From NCBI GenBank assembly GCA_964632485.1, contig CAZWDO010000007.1:110028-174027 (forward strand): a stretch of DNA of 64,000 nt, written 5' to 3'. The position numbers and the translations under genes are program-made. The notes beneath the pieces were generated by a model. It saw only the letters and a program-made list of their open reading frames with translations. It ran no database searches and was not told the origin of the DNA. Position 1 is the stretch's first letter. Every line of letters starts with the position of its first letter. Shown here one piece after another: positions 17,077 to 25,152 of the stretch. The DNA is from CAZWDO01 sp964632485 [NCBI: uncultured bacterium] (GTDB lineage: Bacteria; JAGOEH01).

Positions 17077-19137
17077 CTATGAAACAGTTTCAATTTTTCC
17101 ACCACGATAAAGAAGATGATAGATTTTTTTTGATAAGGTATCAATAGATAATGGTTTATGGATAAAATCGGTCATCCCGGAATTCAAACTATCCAGAACG
17201 CTCTGATCCTGTTCAAAACCGGACATCAAAAGCACTTTTGCCAGGGGATTAATACTTCTTATTTCACTTAGGGTCTCTATCCCTCCCTTTTTAGGCATCA
17301 TAACATCCAATAACACAATATCGATCACGGCATGACGCTTACAATAAATCTCCATGGCTTCTTCCCCATCCTGGGCGCAAATGGTCCGATATCCGCATTC
17401 AGTCAAAATTTCCCCAGCCAGTCCCCGCATGATCTCCTCATCATCCACCACTAAAATTAATCCGCTGCCCCTCATTATCTCTGATTCTTCGGTTACCTTT
17501 TTTTTGATTTCATCCATATTAAGCACCGGGAAATAAACATTAAAAACCGAACCGATACCAATTTCCGAATCAATTTTAATAAATCCCCGATGTTGTTTAA
17601 TAATGTTACTAACCATCACCAAACCGAGACCACTGCCATTATTTTTTTGCTTGGTCGTAAAAAAAGGGTCGAAAATTTTAGTGAGATTATCCCGGGGAAT
17701 CCCTACTCCCGTATCAGAGATAATAACTTTCCAGTAATCAACGGCTTCCGCATCGGGATTCGCCTGGACAATCTCGTCTCCGTAAGTGATAAAATCAATT
17801 TTAATACCCAAAATACCTCCCTGACGCTGGTTTTCACTGCGCATCAGCGTCATAGCATGATATGCGTTGAGCATCAAATTTAAAAAAACCTGTTCCAATT
17901 GAGTTAGATCCGCTTTTACCAGGGTACTGGTTTTTGGTAAATCCGGATGGACCACTACACAGCTATTAAAACTGTTTTTGCACAGTTTATAAACATTGGC
18001 AATCACATCGCGCAAATCCACGGGATCGTAATGAGCCTCATTTTTCCGTACCAGGGAGAGCAGATGCTGAACAATATCAATAGCTCGTTCTCCAGATTGG
18101 CCAATGGTTTCCAGATATTTTTCCAATTCATCTTTTTTCAAATTTTCATATTTTTTTATCTTATATTGCAGGACGGAAAGAGTCCCCGTTATCCCGCTAA
18201 GGACATTGTTAAAATCATGGGCCAACCCGCCAGCCAGAGTGCCAACGGTTTCCAGTTTCTGCGCCCGCTGCAACTGTTCCTCTTTGCTGACCATTTCAGT
18301 AATATCATCCAACCGAAACCCGACGGCTTTCACAAAATTTTCCTCAATGATCGGGAATATGGAAACGTTGAAATAAAACTCGCCGATTGCTTCAAATTTT
18401 TCATTTTGGTAAAAACTGGCTTTACCATTATTTAAAATCCGTTGGCAATCTTCTCTGAATTTTATAATCCAGGGCGCTTTCTCCCAGAGCAGGCTTCCAA
18501 AAGCCTCTTTTTCCTCAATTCCGGTCAACTGGACCGCGGCATGATTCCAATTTGTTATTTTCCCATCCGAATCAATGGAAAAGAGAACAGATGGCATGGA
18601 ATCAATTATACTATTCAAATAATTGCGGATATTTTGCAACTCCACACCGATTTTTTTATGTTCTTCGATTTCCCGGCGCAACAATTCCGTATTCAATCTC
18701 AATTCCGCTGTCCGCACTTTCACCATATTTTCCAGATTCGAACGCATTCGGTATAATTCAAGGAATACCCTCACCTTGCTTAAGAGAATAAACTCATTAT
18801 AGGGTTTAAAGATAAAATCGACGGCGCCGGTTTCATAGCCATGGATTTCCTTGGATTCTTCGCGGTCGATAGCGGTTACAAAGATAATTGGGATGCTGGC
18901 GGTTCGTTCATCGAACTTGAGGTACTCAGCTACTTCATATCCATTCATTTCGGGCATTTGCACATCCAGAATGATAACGGCGAATTCATGGTCCAAAGTT
19001 GCTGACAACGCGGCATTTCCGCAGTTTGCCCGAATTACGGCGGCATCGACTTTACGCAATATTTTCTCCAGCGCCAACAAGTTTTCCGGGATATCATCGA
19101 CGATCAGAATGTAGGGTTTATCAGTTTTAACTTTCAT
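17077..19137 (-). CDS. Soluble hybrid histidine kinase: REC-PAS-HisKA-HATPase-REC
   Basis: The product is 686 residues with no membrane segment. Residues 5-125 form a receiver with phospho-acceptor D58 (AVIILDVQMPEMNG) and K111 in FKPYN. A short coiled coil leads to a PAS domain (about 170-285), then HisKA with H307 (LAHDFNN), an HATPase with N-box NLMLNAYHAM and G-boxes DTGVGI and GSGLGL, and a C-terminal receiver with D611. The N-terminal receiver suggests it is itself phosphorylated, probably by the large hybrid kinase three genes upstream. Its start overlaps the end of cheB by 4 nt (ATGA), so it is the last gene of the receptor-kinase-CheR-CheB locus. No output domain such as DNA binding or GGDEF is present. 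Confidence 0.92.
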   Translation of the reverse strand: MKVKTDKPYILIVDDIPENLLALEKILRKVDAAVIRANCGNAALSATLDHEFAVIILDVQMPEMNGYEVAEYLKFDERTASIPIIFVTAIDREESKEIHGYETGAVDFIFKPYNEFILLSKVRVFLELYRMRSNLENMVKVRTAELRLNTELLRREIEEHKKIGVELQNIRNYLNSIIDSMPSVLFSIDSDGKITNWNHAAVQLTGIEEKEAFGSLLWEKAPWIIKFREDCQRILNNGKASFYQNEKFEAIGEFYFNVSIFPIIEENFVKAVGFRLDDITEMVSKEEQLQRAQKLETVGTLAGGLAHDFNNVLSGITGTLSVLQYKIKKYENLKKDELEKYLETIGQSGERAIDIVQHLLSLVRKNEAHYDPVDLRDVIANVYKLCKNSFNSCVVVHPDLPKTSTLVKADLTQLEQVFLNLMLNAYHAMTLMRSENQRQGGILGIKIDFITYGDEIVQANPDAEAVDYWKVIISDTGVGIPRDNLTKIFDPFFTTKQKNNGSGLGLVMVSNIIKQHRGFIKIDSEIGIGSVFNVYFPVLNMDEIKKKVTEESEIMRGSGLILVVDDEEIMRGLAGEILTECGYRTICAQDGEEAMEIYCKRHAVIDIVLLDVMMPKKGGIETLSEIRSINPLAKVLLMSGFEQDQSVLDSLNSGMTDFIHKPLSIDTLSKKIYHLLYRGGKIETVS

Positions 19138-19721
19138 AACTCATCCTTGAATAAACTCATTACAAATTTTGGAATCTCATCCAGCAACAAGATAAAGTCC
19201 ACCTTTCCACTTCTAATAGCCGATTGGGGCATCAGATCGATTTCTGCCTCCAGCGGGTCCTGAGCAATCGTCAACCCGCCCCGTTCCTTAATCGTCCGAA
19301 TTCCCTGAGTGCCGTCCTGGCTCGCTCCGGTCAGAATAATTCCGATCAGACCGTTGCCAAAGGCCTCCGCTGCTGTCTCAAAAAGAACATCAATAGAGGG
19401 TCTTGAAAAATTTACCGGTTTTCCACTACATAAAGATAAGGTATAGTCCGTTTCCACTAAAAGATGATATCCGGCGGGAGCAATATAGACGTACCCGGTC
19501 TGGATCGGTTCCTTATCTTCTGCTTCCTTGACAGTCAATTGACATTTTTTATTCAATGATTCTGTCATATAATTCCCGGATACATCCAAACGATGTTGAA
19601 CGATCAGGATTGGCAAGCCAAATTCAACGCTGAAACGGGGTAAAATATGATGCAAAGCAGTGAATCCTCCGGCAGAAACCCCGATAACAACGGCTTTCCA
19701 TTGTCGTGTTTGGGTAATCAT
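19134..19721 (-). CDS. cheB: CheB-type methylesterase domain protein without a receiver
   Basis: The product is 195 residues and covers only the catalytic domain. The triad is visible: S16 in GVSAGG, H43 in VQHR and the aspartate in LTGASQDGTQG. The S-to-H spacing of 27 matches E. coli CheB. The enzyme demethylates (or deamidates) glutamyl side chains of chemoreceptor helices. The missing N-terminal receiver means activity cannot be controlled by phosphorylation in the usual way. The start overlaps the cheR stop by 4 nt and the stop overlaps the downstream kinase start by 4 nt, so the three are translationally coupled. The target may be the neighbouring hybrid kinase or a receptor elsewhere. 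Confidence 0.9.
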   Translation of the reverse strand: MITQTRQWKAVVIGVSAGGFTALHHILPRFSVEFGLPILIVQHRLDVSGNYMTESLNKKCQLTVKEAEDKEPIQTGYVYIAPAGYHLLVETDYTLSLCSGKPVNFSRPSIDVLFETAAEAFGNGLIGIILTGASQDGTQGIRTIKERGGLTIAQDPLEAEIDLMPQSAIRSGKVDFILLLDEIPKFVMSLFKDEL

Positions 19722-20551
19722 TCATCCACCTGTTTTTTTTGAAAAATTTTCTCATGTTCGTCGATCGTATGAAATTGATTTGCCACAACTGACAATTTAA
19801 GAGTTTCACTTCGTCCGAGGCAAAGAAAACCATTATGGCATAAACTTTTTTCAAAAAGGCGAAATACCCGGTTCTGCAATTCCCGGGTGAAATAGATTAA
19901 AACATTACGGCATAAAACAAGGTTCATTTCACCGAAAGAATCATCGGTAACCAGATTATGGCTGGCAAAAACAATATTTTCTTTCAATTTTCGATCAAAA
20001 ATGACATTGGCATGATCGGAATGGAAATATTCACCAAAGGAACGAGTTCCCCCGGCGCTATGATAATTCGAGGTGTATTCCTTAATATGTTCGATGGAAT
20101 AGATGCCTTCTTTGGCTTTTTCTAAGACTTCGTCATTAAAATCAGTCGCGTAAATCAGGCACTTATCATAGAATTCCACTTCCTTTAAAAGGATCGCCAG
20201 AGAATAAACCTCTTCGCCGGTGGCGCACCCCGCTACCCAAATTTTAACAAAGGGATAGGTTTTCAGATACGGGACTATATTTTTTTTCAGGGAAAGATAA
20301 AATTCCGGATTACGAAACATTTCAGTTACATTGACGGAGAGGTGAATAAAAAAAAGATTAAAAAATTCCGGGTCATACAAAATTTTCGAAATCATTTGCG
20401 AAATATACTCCATCCCGGAATGCTCGAATCCCCCCCAAATCCGGCGTTTTAGGGAAGCGCGGGCATATTGGTGGAAATCATAGCCATAACGTCTGAAAAT
20501 GGCATCAATCAGCAGGTCGATTTCAATCTCTTCTATCTTATTTTTATCCAT
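19718..20551 (-). CDS. cheR: CheR-type protein-glutamate methyltransferase
   Basis: The product is 277 residues from the ATG at 20551, which follows AAAAGGA. A TTG start 21 nt earlier overlaps the upstream stop and is less likely. The N-terminal helical domain (RRYGYDF...YARASLKRRI) is followed by VNVTEMFRNPEFY, the SAM-binding motif AGCATGEEVYSLA and CRNVLIYF, all CheR signatures. The enzyme methylates glutamates of chemoreceptor-like coiled coils using S-adenosylmethionine. It lies 11 nt after the three-receiver hybrid kinase and overlaps cheB, forming an adaptation pair. No pentapeptide-tethering domain is visible. Confidence 0.93.
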   Translation of the reverse strand: MDKNKIEEIEIDLLIDAIFRRYGYDFHQYARASLKRRIWGGFEHSGMEYISQMISKILYDPEFFNLFFIHLSVNVTEMFRNPEFYLSLKKNIVPYLKTYPFVKIWVAGCATGEEVYSLAILLKEVEFYDKCLIYATDFNDEVLEKAKEGIYSIEHIKEYTSNYHSAGGTRSFGEYFHSDHANVIFDRKLKENIVFASHNLVTDDSFGEMNLVLCRNVLIYFTRELQNRVFRLFEKSLCHNGFLCLGRSETLKLSVVANQFHTIDEHEKIFQKKQVDE

Positions 20552-20562
20552 AGGAATTCCTT

Positions 20563-23500
20563 TTAGCGGCAAATCCAGATTCTGAGCATGGAGAGCAGTT
20601 TTGAAACATCAATGGGCTTAGATAAATAGTCATTGGCGCCCGATTCAATACATTTATCGCGGTCGATTTCCATCGCTTTCGCCGTTAAAGCCAAAATAGG
20701 CAGATTTTTAAATTTCTCAATTCCCCGAATTTTTTTCATTGTCGTGTAACCATCCATCACTGGCATCATGACGTCCATCAGAACAATAGCCGTATCCGGA
20801 TTCAGTTCCAGCAAATCCAACGCTTTCTGGCCATTATTGGCGATGATCGGATTCAGGAATTTACTTTTCAAAAATTTGGCTAATGCAAACGCATTGCGCA
20901 TATCATCATCCACGATCATCACTTTTTTATTAATCAATACCGATTCGCTATCATGCAGTTTACGAATCATTTTCCGTTGTTCATCGGGAAGATCGGATTC
21001 TACCCGATGCAGGAATAAAGCGGTTTCATCAAGCAGCCGTTCCATGGAAGCCGCATTTTTTAATACGATGCTGGCATCATATTTTTCAATTTTCGCCAAT
21101 TCCTCACTTGAAAAATCGCGTCCGGTAAAAATAATAATCGGGGTGTGCGGAATATCCGTATCTGAAGAAAGCCGATCCAACAATTCAAAACCCGAAATAT
21201 CCGGCAAACCCAAATCCAGAATAACACAACTAAAATTTTTATTTTTTAATAAATTGTATGCTTCCAAACCGCTACCGATCGCGGTAATGTTCACATCCGA
21301 ACTTTTCATCAGTTTGATAATGGATTCCCGGAGTTCCCTGTCATCTTCAACAATCAAAAGTTCTTTAATTTTCTCGGTCTCGAATTGTTCAATTTTTTTA
21401 AACACTTCTTCGAGTTGATTCTGATTGACGGGTTTGGTTAAATACCCGATTGCTCCGCGCTGCAATCCCTGATTTTTTTTATCAAATGCGGAAATGATAT
21501 GAATGGGGATATGGCGGGTATCCGCATTATTTTTTAATTCATCCAATACTTTCCACCCATCAATTCCGGGAAGTCCGATATCCAGTATAATCGCGGACGG
21601 AATGTACTTTAAAGCATACTGTATTCCGGTTTCACCACTGGGGGCAATTAGGCAATCATACCCTCTTTTCCGCGCCAGACGTTCCAGAATTTTTGAAAAT
21701 TCCGCATCATCTTCGATAATCAGCATAATCCGGCCGCTTTTAACCCTCAGAGAATCAGAAATCGGCTCCGGTTTAGGATTCAGGATTAAAGGTTCAGTCT
21801 GGGTGAGTATTGGGGAAGACACTGTTCTTTTCGCAGAAGAAGCCGTTGGAGATTGATCTTCAGTATAAGAGGCATAAACTTCAGGTACCACCAGCGTAAA
21901 AGAGGTTCCTTTTCCCGCTTCGCTGGTAACCTTTATTTCACAGCCAATCAACTGCGCCAGTTCCTTTGAAATGGAGAGGCCCAGTCCAGTTCCCCCATAC
22001 CGTCGGCTAATCGATCCATCTACCTGTTGAAACGCTTCGAAAATCAGGCGCTGTTTATCTGCTGGAATGCCGGTCCCGGTATCCGTTACGGTGATAGCAA
22101 TCGTAGTATCAGGCTTTAATTCTTTTCTCGACAAGGAAATATCCAACCCTGGCCGGTGGAAATCCACTGTTATTGAACCATTTTCCGTAAATTTAAAGGC
22201 ATTACTGAGAAAATTGCGCACAATCTGATTTAAACGCAGGGAATCGGTAATAATAAATTCCGGCAGATTTTGACCCATATTGACGATAAAATCCAATCCC
22301 TTATCACGCGCGCTGTGTTTAAATTCATTCTGAATATCGGAGGCCAAGCTGCTCAAGCGAATCCGCGTAATGCTCAATTCAATTTTTCGGGCTTCAATTT
22401 TCGCTAAATCCAGAATATCGTTAATCAGATTCAGCAGGTTTTGTCCACTGCGATGAATCGACTGGGCGGATTCAATCTGGTCTTCCGACAAATTATTCTC
22501 GTCGTTTTCAGCTAACATACGCGCTAAAAGCAACATACTGTTTAATGGTGTCCGTAATTCGTGGGACATATTCGCCAAAAATTCCGATTTATACTTCGTA
22601 GCCAATTGCAATTCTTCGGCTTTCTCCTCCAGCTCTTTTTGTTTGATCTTCAGAATCTCATTTTTCTTGACAATCTCTTCTTTTTGCTCCTCCAACAAAC
22701 GCGTCTTTTCCTCCAGTTCCTCATTCGTAACTTGCAACTCCTCCTGTTGCCGTTGCAGGATCGTCTCTGATTCTTTCAGAACCCGGGTTTGCCGGGCCAA
22801 TTCATCGTTTGATTCCCGTAATCCCTCCTGCTGGACTTGTAATTCTTCCGTCTGTTGTTGAAGCTTCTTTTCCGATTCCTTCAAGAGCTTTGTCTGTTCT
22901 TCTAAAACCTGGTTCTGTTTGCCTAACTCATCCTGTTTTCGATTCAGCTCATCCGATTGAATCTGAGTTTGCTGAAGCAGTTGTTCCAGACGATAATTTG
23001 ATTGAGCGGAATTGATGGCTACAGCAATACTGTTGGCAGTAATTCCCAACAATTCTTTTTGCAAAGTAGTAAAATTACTGGTCGATGCCAGTTCAATCAC
23101 TCCGTTTAACTTGTCTTCGAAGACTAAGGGATAAATCAGAATATGTTTGGGAACAGCGCACCCCAATCCGGATTCGATTTTAATATAGTCATCCGGGATA
23201 TCCGTAAAAATAATCATTTCCTTTTCCAGAGCGGCTTGACCCACCAGTCCTTCCCCCAGACTATACTGGTTGGATAATCCTTTCCTCTCTTTATAGGCAT
23301 AGCTGGCTTTGAGCTTTAGAATGCGCTCCTCTTCATCAAAAATATAAATAACCCCAAGCTGAACACCCAGATATTTTGAAAGATAGGTGATAGAGTGGCT
23401 GCAAAGGTCCGCGATATTTTGGCGACCGGAAATCTGGACACTCAATTCGGTTTGCCCGGTTTTCAACCAATTTTGTCGTTCTGTTTCCAAAGAGGATTTT

Positions 23501-24390
23501 TCAAGAGAATGCATAATGGTGCGTAAGGCTACCGCTAAATCATCGTTTTCGCTTTCCGCCAAATAGCGGGAAATATTGAAATCATGATGATCAATGGCGT
23601 ATTGCAGATTGTCAAAAAGCTTTTTATAACGATTTTCACTACTTTCCAGTTGTTGATAAATACGATTCTTTTCAATTTCACGGAAATGGATTTGTTCCAG
23701 CATATTATTAAAGCTATCATAGAGATTACCGATTTCGTCTTCAGTAATCTTATTGACGCGGATCGAATAATCACCGACTTCGGAAATTCGACGGGCGGCT
23801 TCCTCCAATTTGACAATCGGTTCGGAAATGATTCCCTGGATTTTGAAAGCCACAACAATCGTCACCAGGACAATCCCGGCGATGATCCCAATCAAACGTA
23901 AGATGTCGATAAATATCGAATGCTGCAAGGATTCCAATGAAATCCTCAAGTATAAAGTTCCATAATGGTTATTGCCTGAATGGATCGAATAGACAATGTT
24001 CAGTTGCTGGGCCGTGAATCCTTCACGAATATCTCCCAAACGCGGAATCCGATCCCCCACGGCCTTTTCCGAAGCATAGACGGCAAAGACAGCGCTATCC
24101 TGATCATAGACGACTGCATTCAATATACTCTCAATCGATTCCAGAGATTTCAATTTGTTCCCGGCTTCCTCTTTATATTCAGGATTGTACTGGCTGAATT
24201 CCAGCAGACTCTGCAGATTGACGCTCAAAGCAATCGCGATGAGTTCCGAACTCTGCCATAAATTTTCCTTTAAGGTTCGGATATGATAATAAAGATTCAA
24301 GGTCGTAACAAATAGTAAACTGCTGATAGTGATGACCAGGATGATCATCAGAAGTTTATAGCGGATTCGCACTCGTTTTAAAAAATTCAT
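20563..24390 (-). CDS. Membrane hybrid histidine kinase: TM-sensor-TM-HAMP-GAF-coiled coil-HisKA-HATPase-REC-REC-REC
   Basis: The product is 1275 residues from the ATG at 24390, which has GGGAGA upstream. TM segments lie at about 11-31 and 164-184 and bracket a periplasmic sensor. A HAMP (about 185-240) and a GAF domain (about 315-465) follow. A very long coiled coil (about 467-600) is rich in Glu-Glu, Gln-Glu and Gln-Gln pairs. The kinase core has H610 (SHELRTP), NFLSNAFKF, DTGTGI and GTGLGL. Three receivers carry D937, D1059 and D1206. It lies directly upstream of cheR and cheB and downstream of YfiR, so a ligand signal through YfiR or the TonB receptor may reach its periplasmic domain. With methylation enzymes next door, the coiled coil is a possible adaptation site; that is inference. 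Confidence 0.92.
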   Translation of the reverse strand: MNFLKRVRIRYKLLMIILVITISSLLFVTTLNLYYHIRTLKENLWQSSELIAIALSVNLQSLLEFSQYNPEYKEEAGNKLKSLESIESILNAVVYDQDSAVFAVYASEKAVGDRIPRLGDIREGFTAQQLNIVYSIHSGNNHYGTLYLRISLESLQHSIFIDILRLIGIIAGIVLVTIVVAFKIQGIISEPIVKLEEAARRISEVGDYSIRVNKITEDEIGNLYDSFNNMLEQIHFREIEKNRIYQQLESSENRYKKLFDNLQYAIDHHDFNISRYLAESENDDLAVALRTIMHSLEKSSLETERQNWLKTGQTELSVQISGRQNIADLCSHSITYLSKYLGVQLGVIYIFDEEERILKLKASYAYKERKGLSNQYSLGEGLVGQAALEKEMIIFTDIPDDYIKIESGLGCAVPKHILIYPLVFEDKLNGVIELASTSNFTTLQKELLGITANSIAVAINSAQSNYRLEQLLQQTQIQSDELNRKQDELGKQNQVLEEQTKLLKESEKKLQQQTEELQVQQEGLRESNDELARQTRVLKESETILQRQQEELQVTNEELEEKTRLLEEQKEEIVKKNEILKIKQKELEEKAEELQLATKYKSEFLANMSHELRTPLNSMLLLARMLAENDENNLSEDQIESAQSIHRSGQNLLNLINDILDLAKIEARKIELSITRIRLSSLASDIQNEFKHSARDKGLDFIVNMGQNLPEFIITDSLRLNQIVRNFLSNAFKFTENGSITVDFHRPGLDISLSRKELKPDTTIAITVTDTGTGIPADKQRLIFEAFQQVDGSISRRYGGTGLGLSISKELAQLIGCEIKVTSEAGKGTSFTLVVPEVYASYTEDQSPTASSAKRTVSSPILTQTEPLILNPKPEPISDSLRVKSGRIMLIIEDDAEFSKILERLARKRGYDCLIAPSGETGIQYALKYIPSAIILDIGLPGIDGWKVLDELKNNADTRHIPIHIISAFDKKNQGLQRGAIGYLTKPVNQNQLEEVFKKIEQFETEKIKELLIVEDDRELRESIIKLMKSSDVNITAIGSGLEAYNLLKNKNFSCVILDLGLPDISGFELLDRLSSDTDIPHTPIIIFTGRDFSSEELAKIEKYDASIVLKNAASMERLLDETALFLHRVESDLPDEQRKMIRKLHDSESVLINKKVMIVDDDMRNAFALAKFLKSKFLNPIIANNGQKALDLLELNPDTAIVLMDVMMPVMDGYTTMKKIRGIEKFKNLPILALTAKAMEIDRDKCIESGANDYLSKPIDVSKLLSMLRIWICR

Positions 24391-24452
24391 CGTCTGGTTC
24401 TCCCCGGCGCTTTCCGTCAAGACAGAAAGTGGGGTTGGTTATTGGGAAATGA

Positions 24453-25010
24453 TCATTTCTTCAGCGATTGGCCCAATTTAATTAAATTGGCATCAAATTT
24501 TAGTCTGGATTCTTTTAAGAGTTCCAGATTAATCTTGAAGCGGATCTGATCTTCATATTTAACAAAATAGACCAGCGCTCCGTATTTAGCCAGTTCCTCG
24601 TTCTCACTGATCAAAAGTGTAGAATGGCGGTCAATGTTCTTCACCGTGCGTTCCAGGTCGCGCTTGAAATTAGCGGCGATATAAATAATATGTGAAAACG
24701 GAATATTCTCTTCCTCAGTGATTTGGTGGATTTGCACTGGCCGGTTTTTCATCGGAGTGTTTTTAGCCATTGCTTTCAAACGGGTTATAATCGGGCTGCT
24801 CCCGACAACACTGATAATGAACGGTCCATTTTGGGCAGCCGCCGATTGATCGTCGGGCCAATCGATAAACTTGGTAAAGCTGACCATAATCGCCACTCGC
24901 ACATTATACTCGTCAACCGCCATATCTCCTTCATCGGCCGCCGAGGACGGCTCAAAAAGCCGGGCAAGAACTCCAAAGATGATGATGAGGAACAACCAGC
25001 ATCTTTTCAT
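24453..25010 (-). CDS. YfiR/DUF4154-family periplasmic protein
   Basis: The product is 185 residues. A signal peptide covers about residues 1-24 (LFEPSSA-ADEG). The family pattern is clear: EYNVRVAIMVSFTKFIDWP, then FIISVVGSSP, PVQIHQI, SHIIYIA, STLLISE and the C-terminal QIRFKINLELLKESRLKFDANLIKLG. In Pseudomonas, YfiR is a periplasmic protein that represses the inner-membrane cyclase YfiN. Here the neighbour is a kinase with a periplasmic sensor, so the same control logic may act on that kinase. The gene lies between the TonB-dependent receptor (143 nt upstream, with a hairpin in the gap) and the kinase (62 nt downstream). Confidence 0.88.
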   Translation of the reverse strand: MKRCWLFLIIIFGVLARLFEPSSAADEGDMAVDEYNVRVAIMVSFTKFIDWPDDQSAAAQNGPFIISVVGSSPIITRLKAMAKNTPMKNRPVQIHQITEEENIPFSHIIYIAANFKRDLERTVKNIDRHSTLLISENEELAKYGALVYFVKYEDQIRFKINLELLKESRLKFDANLIKLGQSLKK

Positions 25011-25089
25011 AGTAGTATATAGGGATGAAAAAAATTCTACGCCACAATTTTATCGAACAGTTTTTGTATCTTTGGCACAGGAGAAGCGG

Positions 25090-25125
25090 GTCTGTGCTTC
25101 CAAGAGTAACTTAGGAAGCACAGAC
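25090..25125 (-). terminator. Perfect 12-bp hairpin between the TonB receptor and YfiR genes
   Basis: GTCTGTGCTTCC (25090-25101) pairs perfectly with GGAAGCACAGAC (25114-25125). AAG/CTT can extend the stem inward past a bulged A. It begins 28 nt beyond the receptor's stop codon. There is no U-tract, so it may act as an attenuator or RNA-stability element setting the ratio of receptor to downstream signalling proteins. Confidence 0.55.
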
Positions 25126-25152
25126 AAACTTCAGTACTAAAAATCCAGAAAA

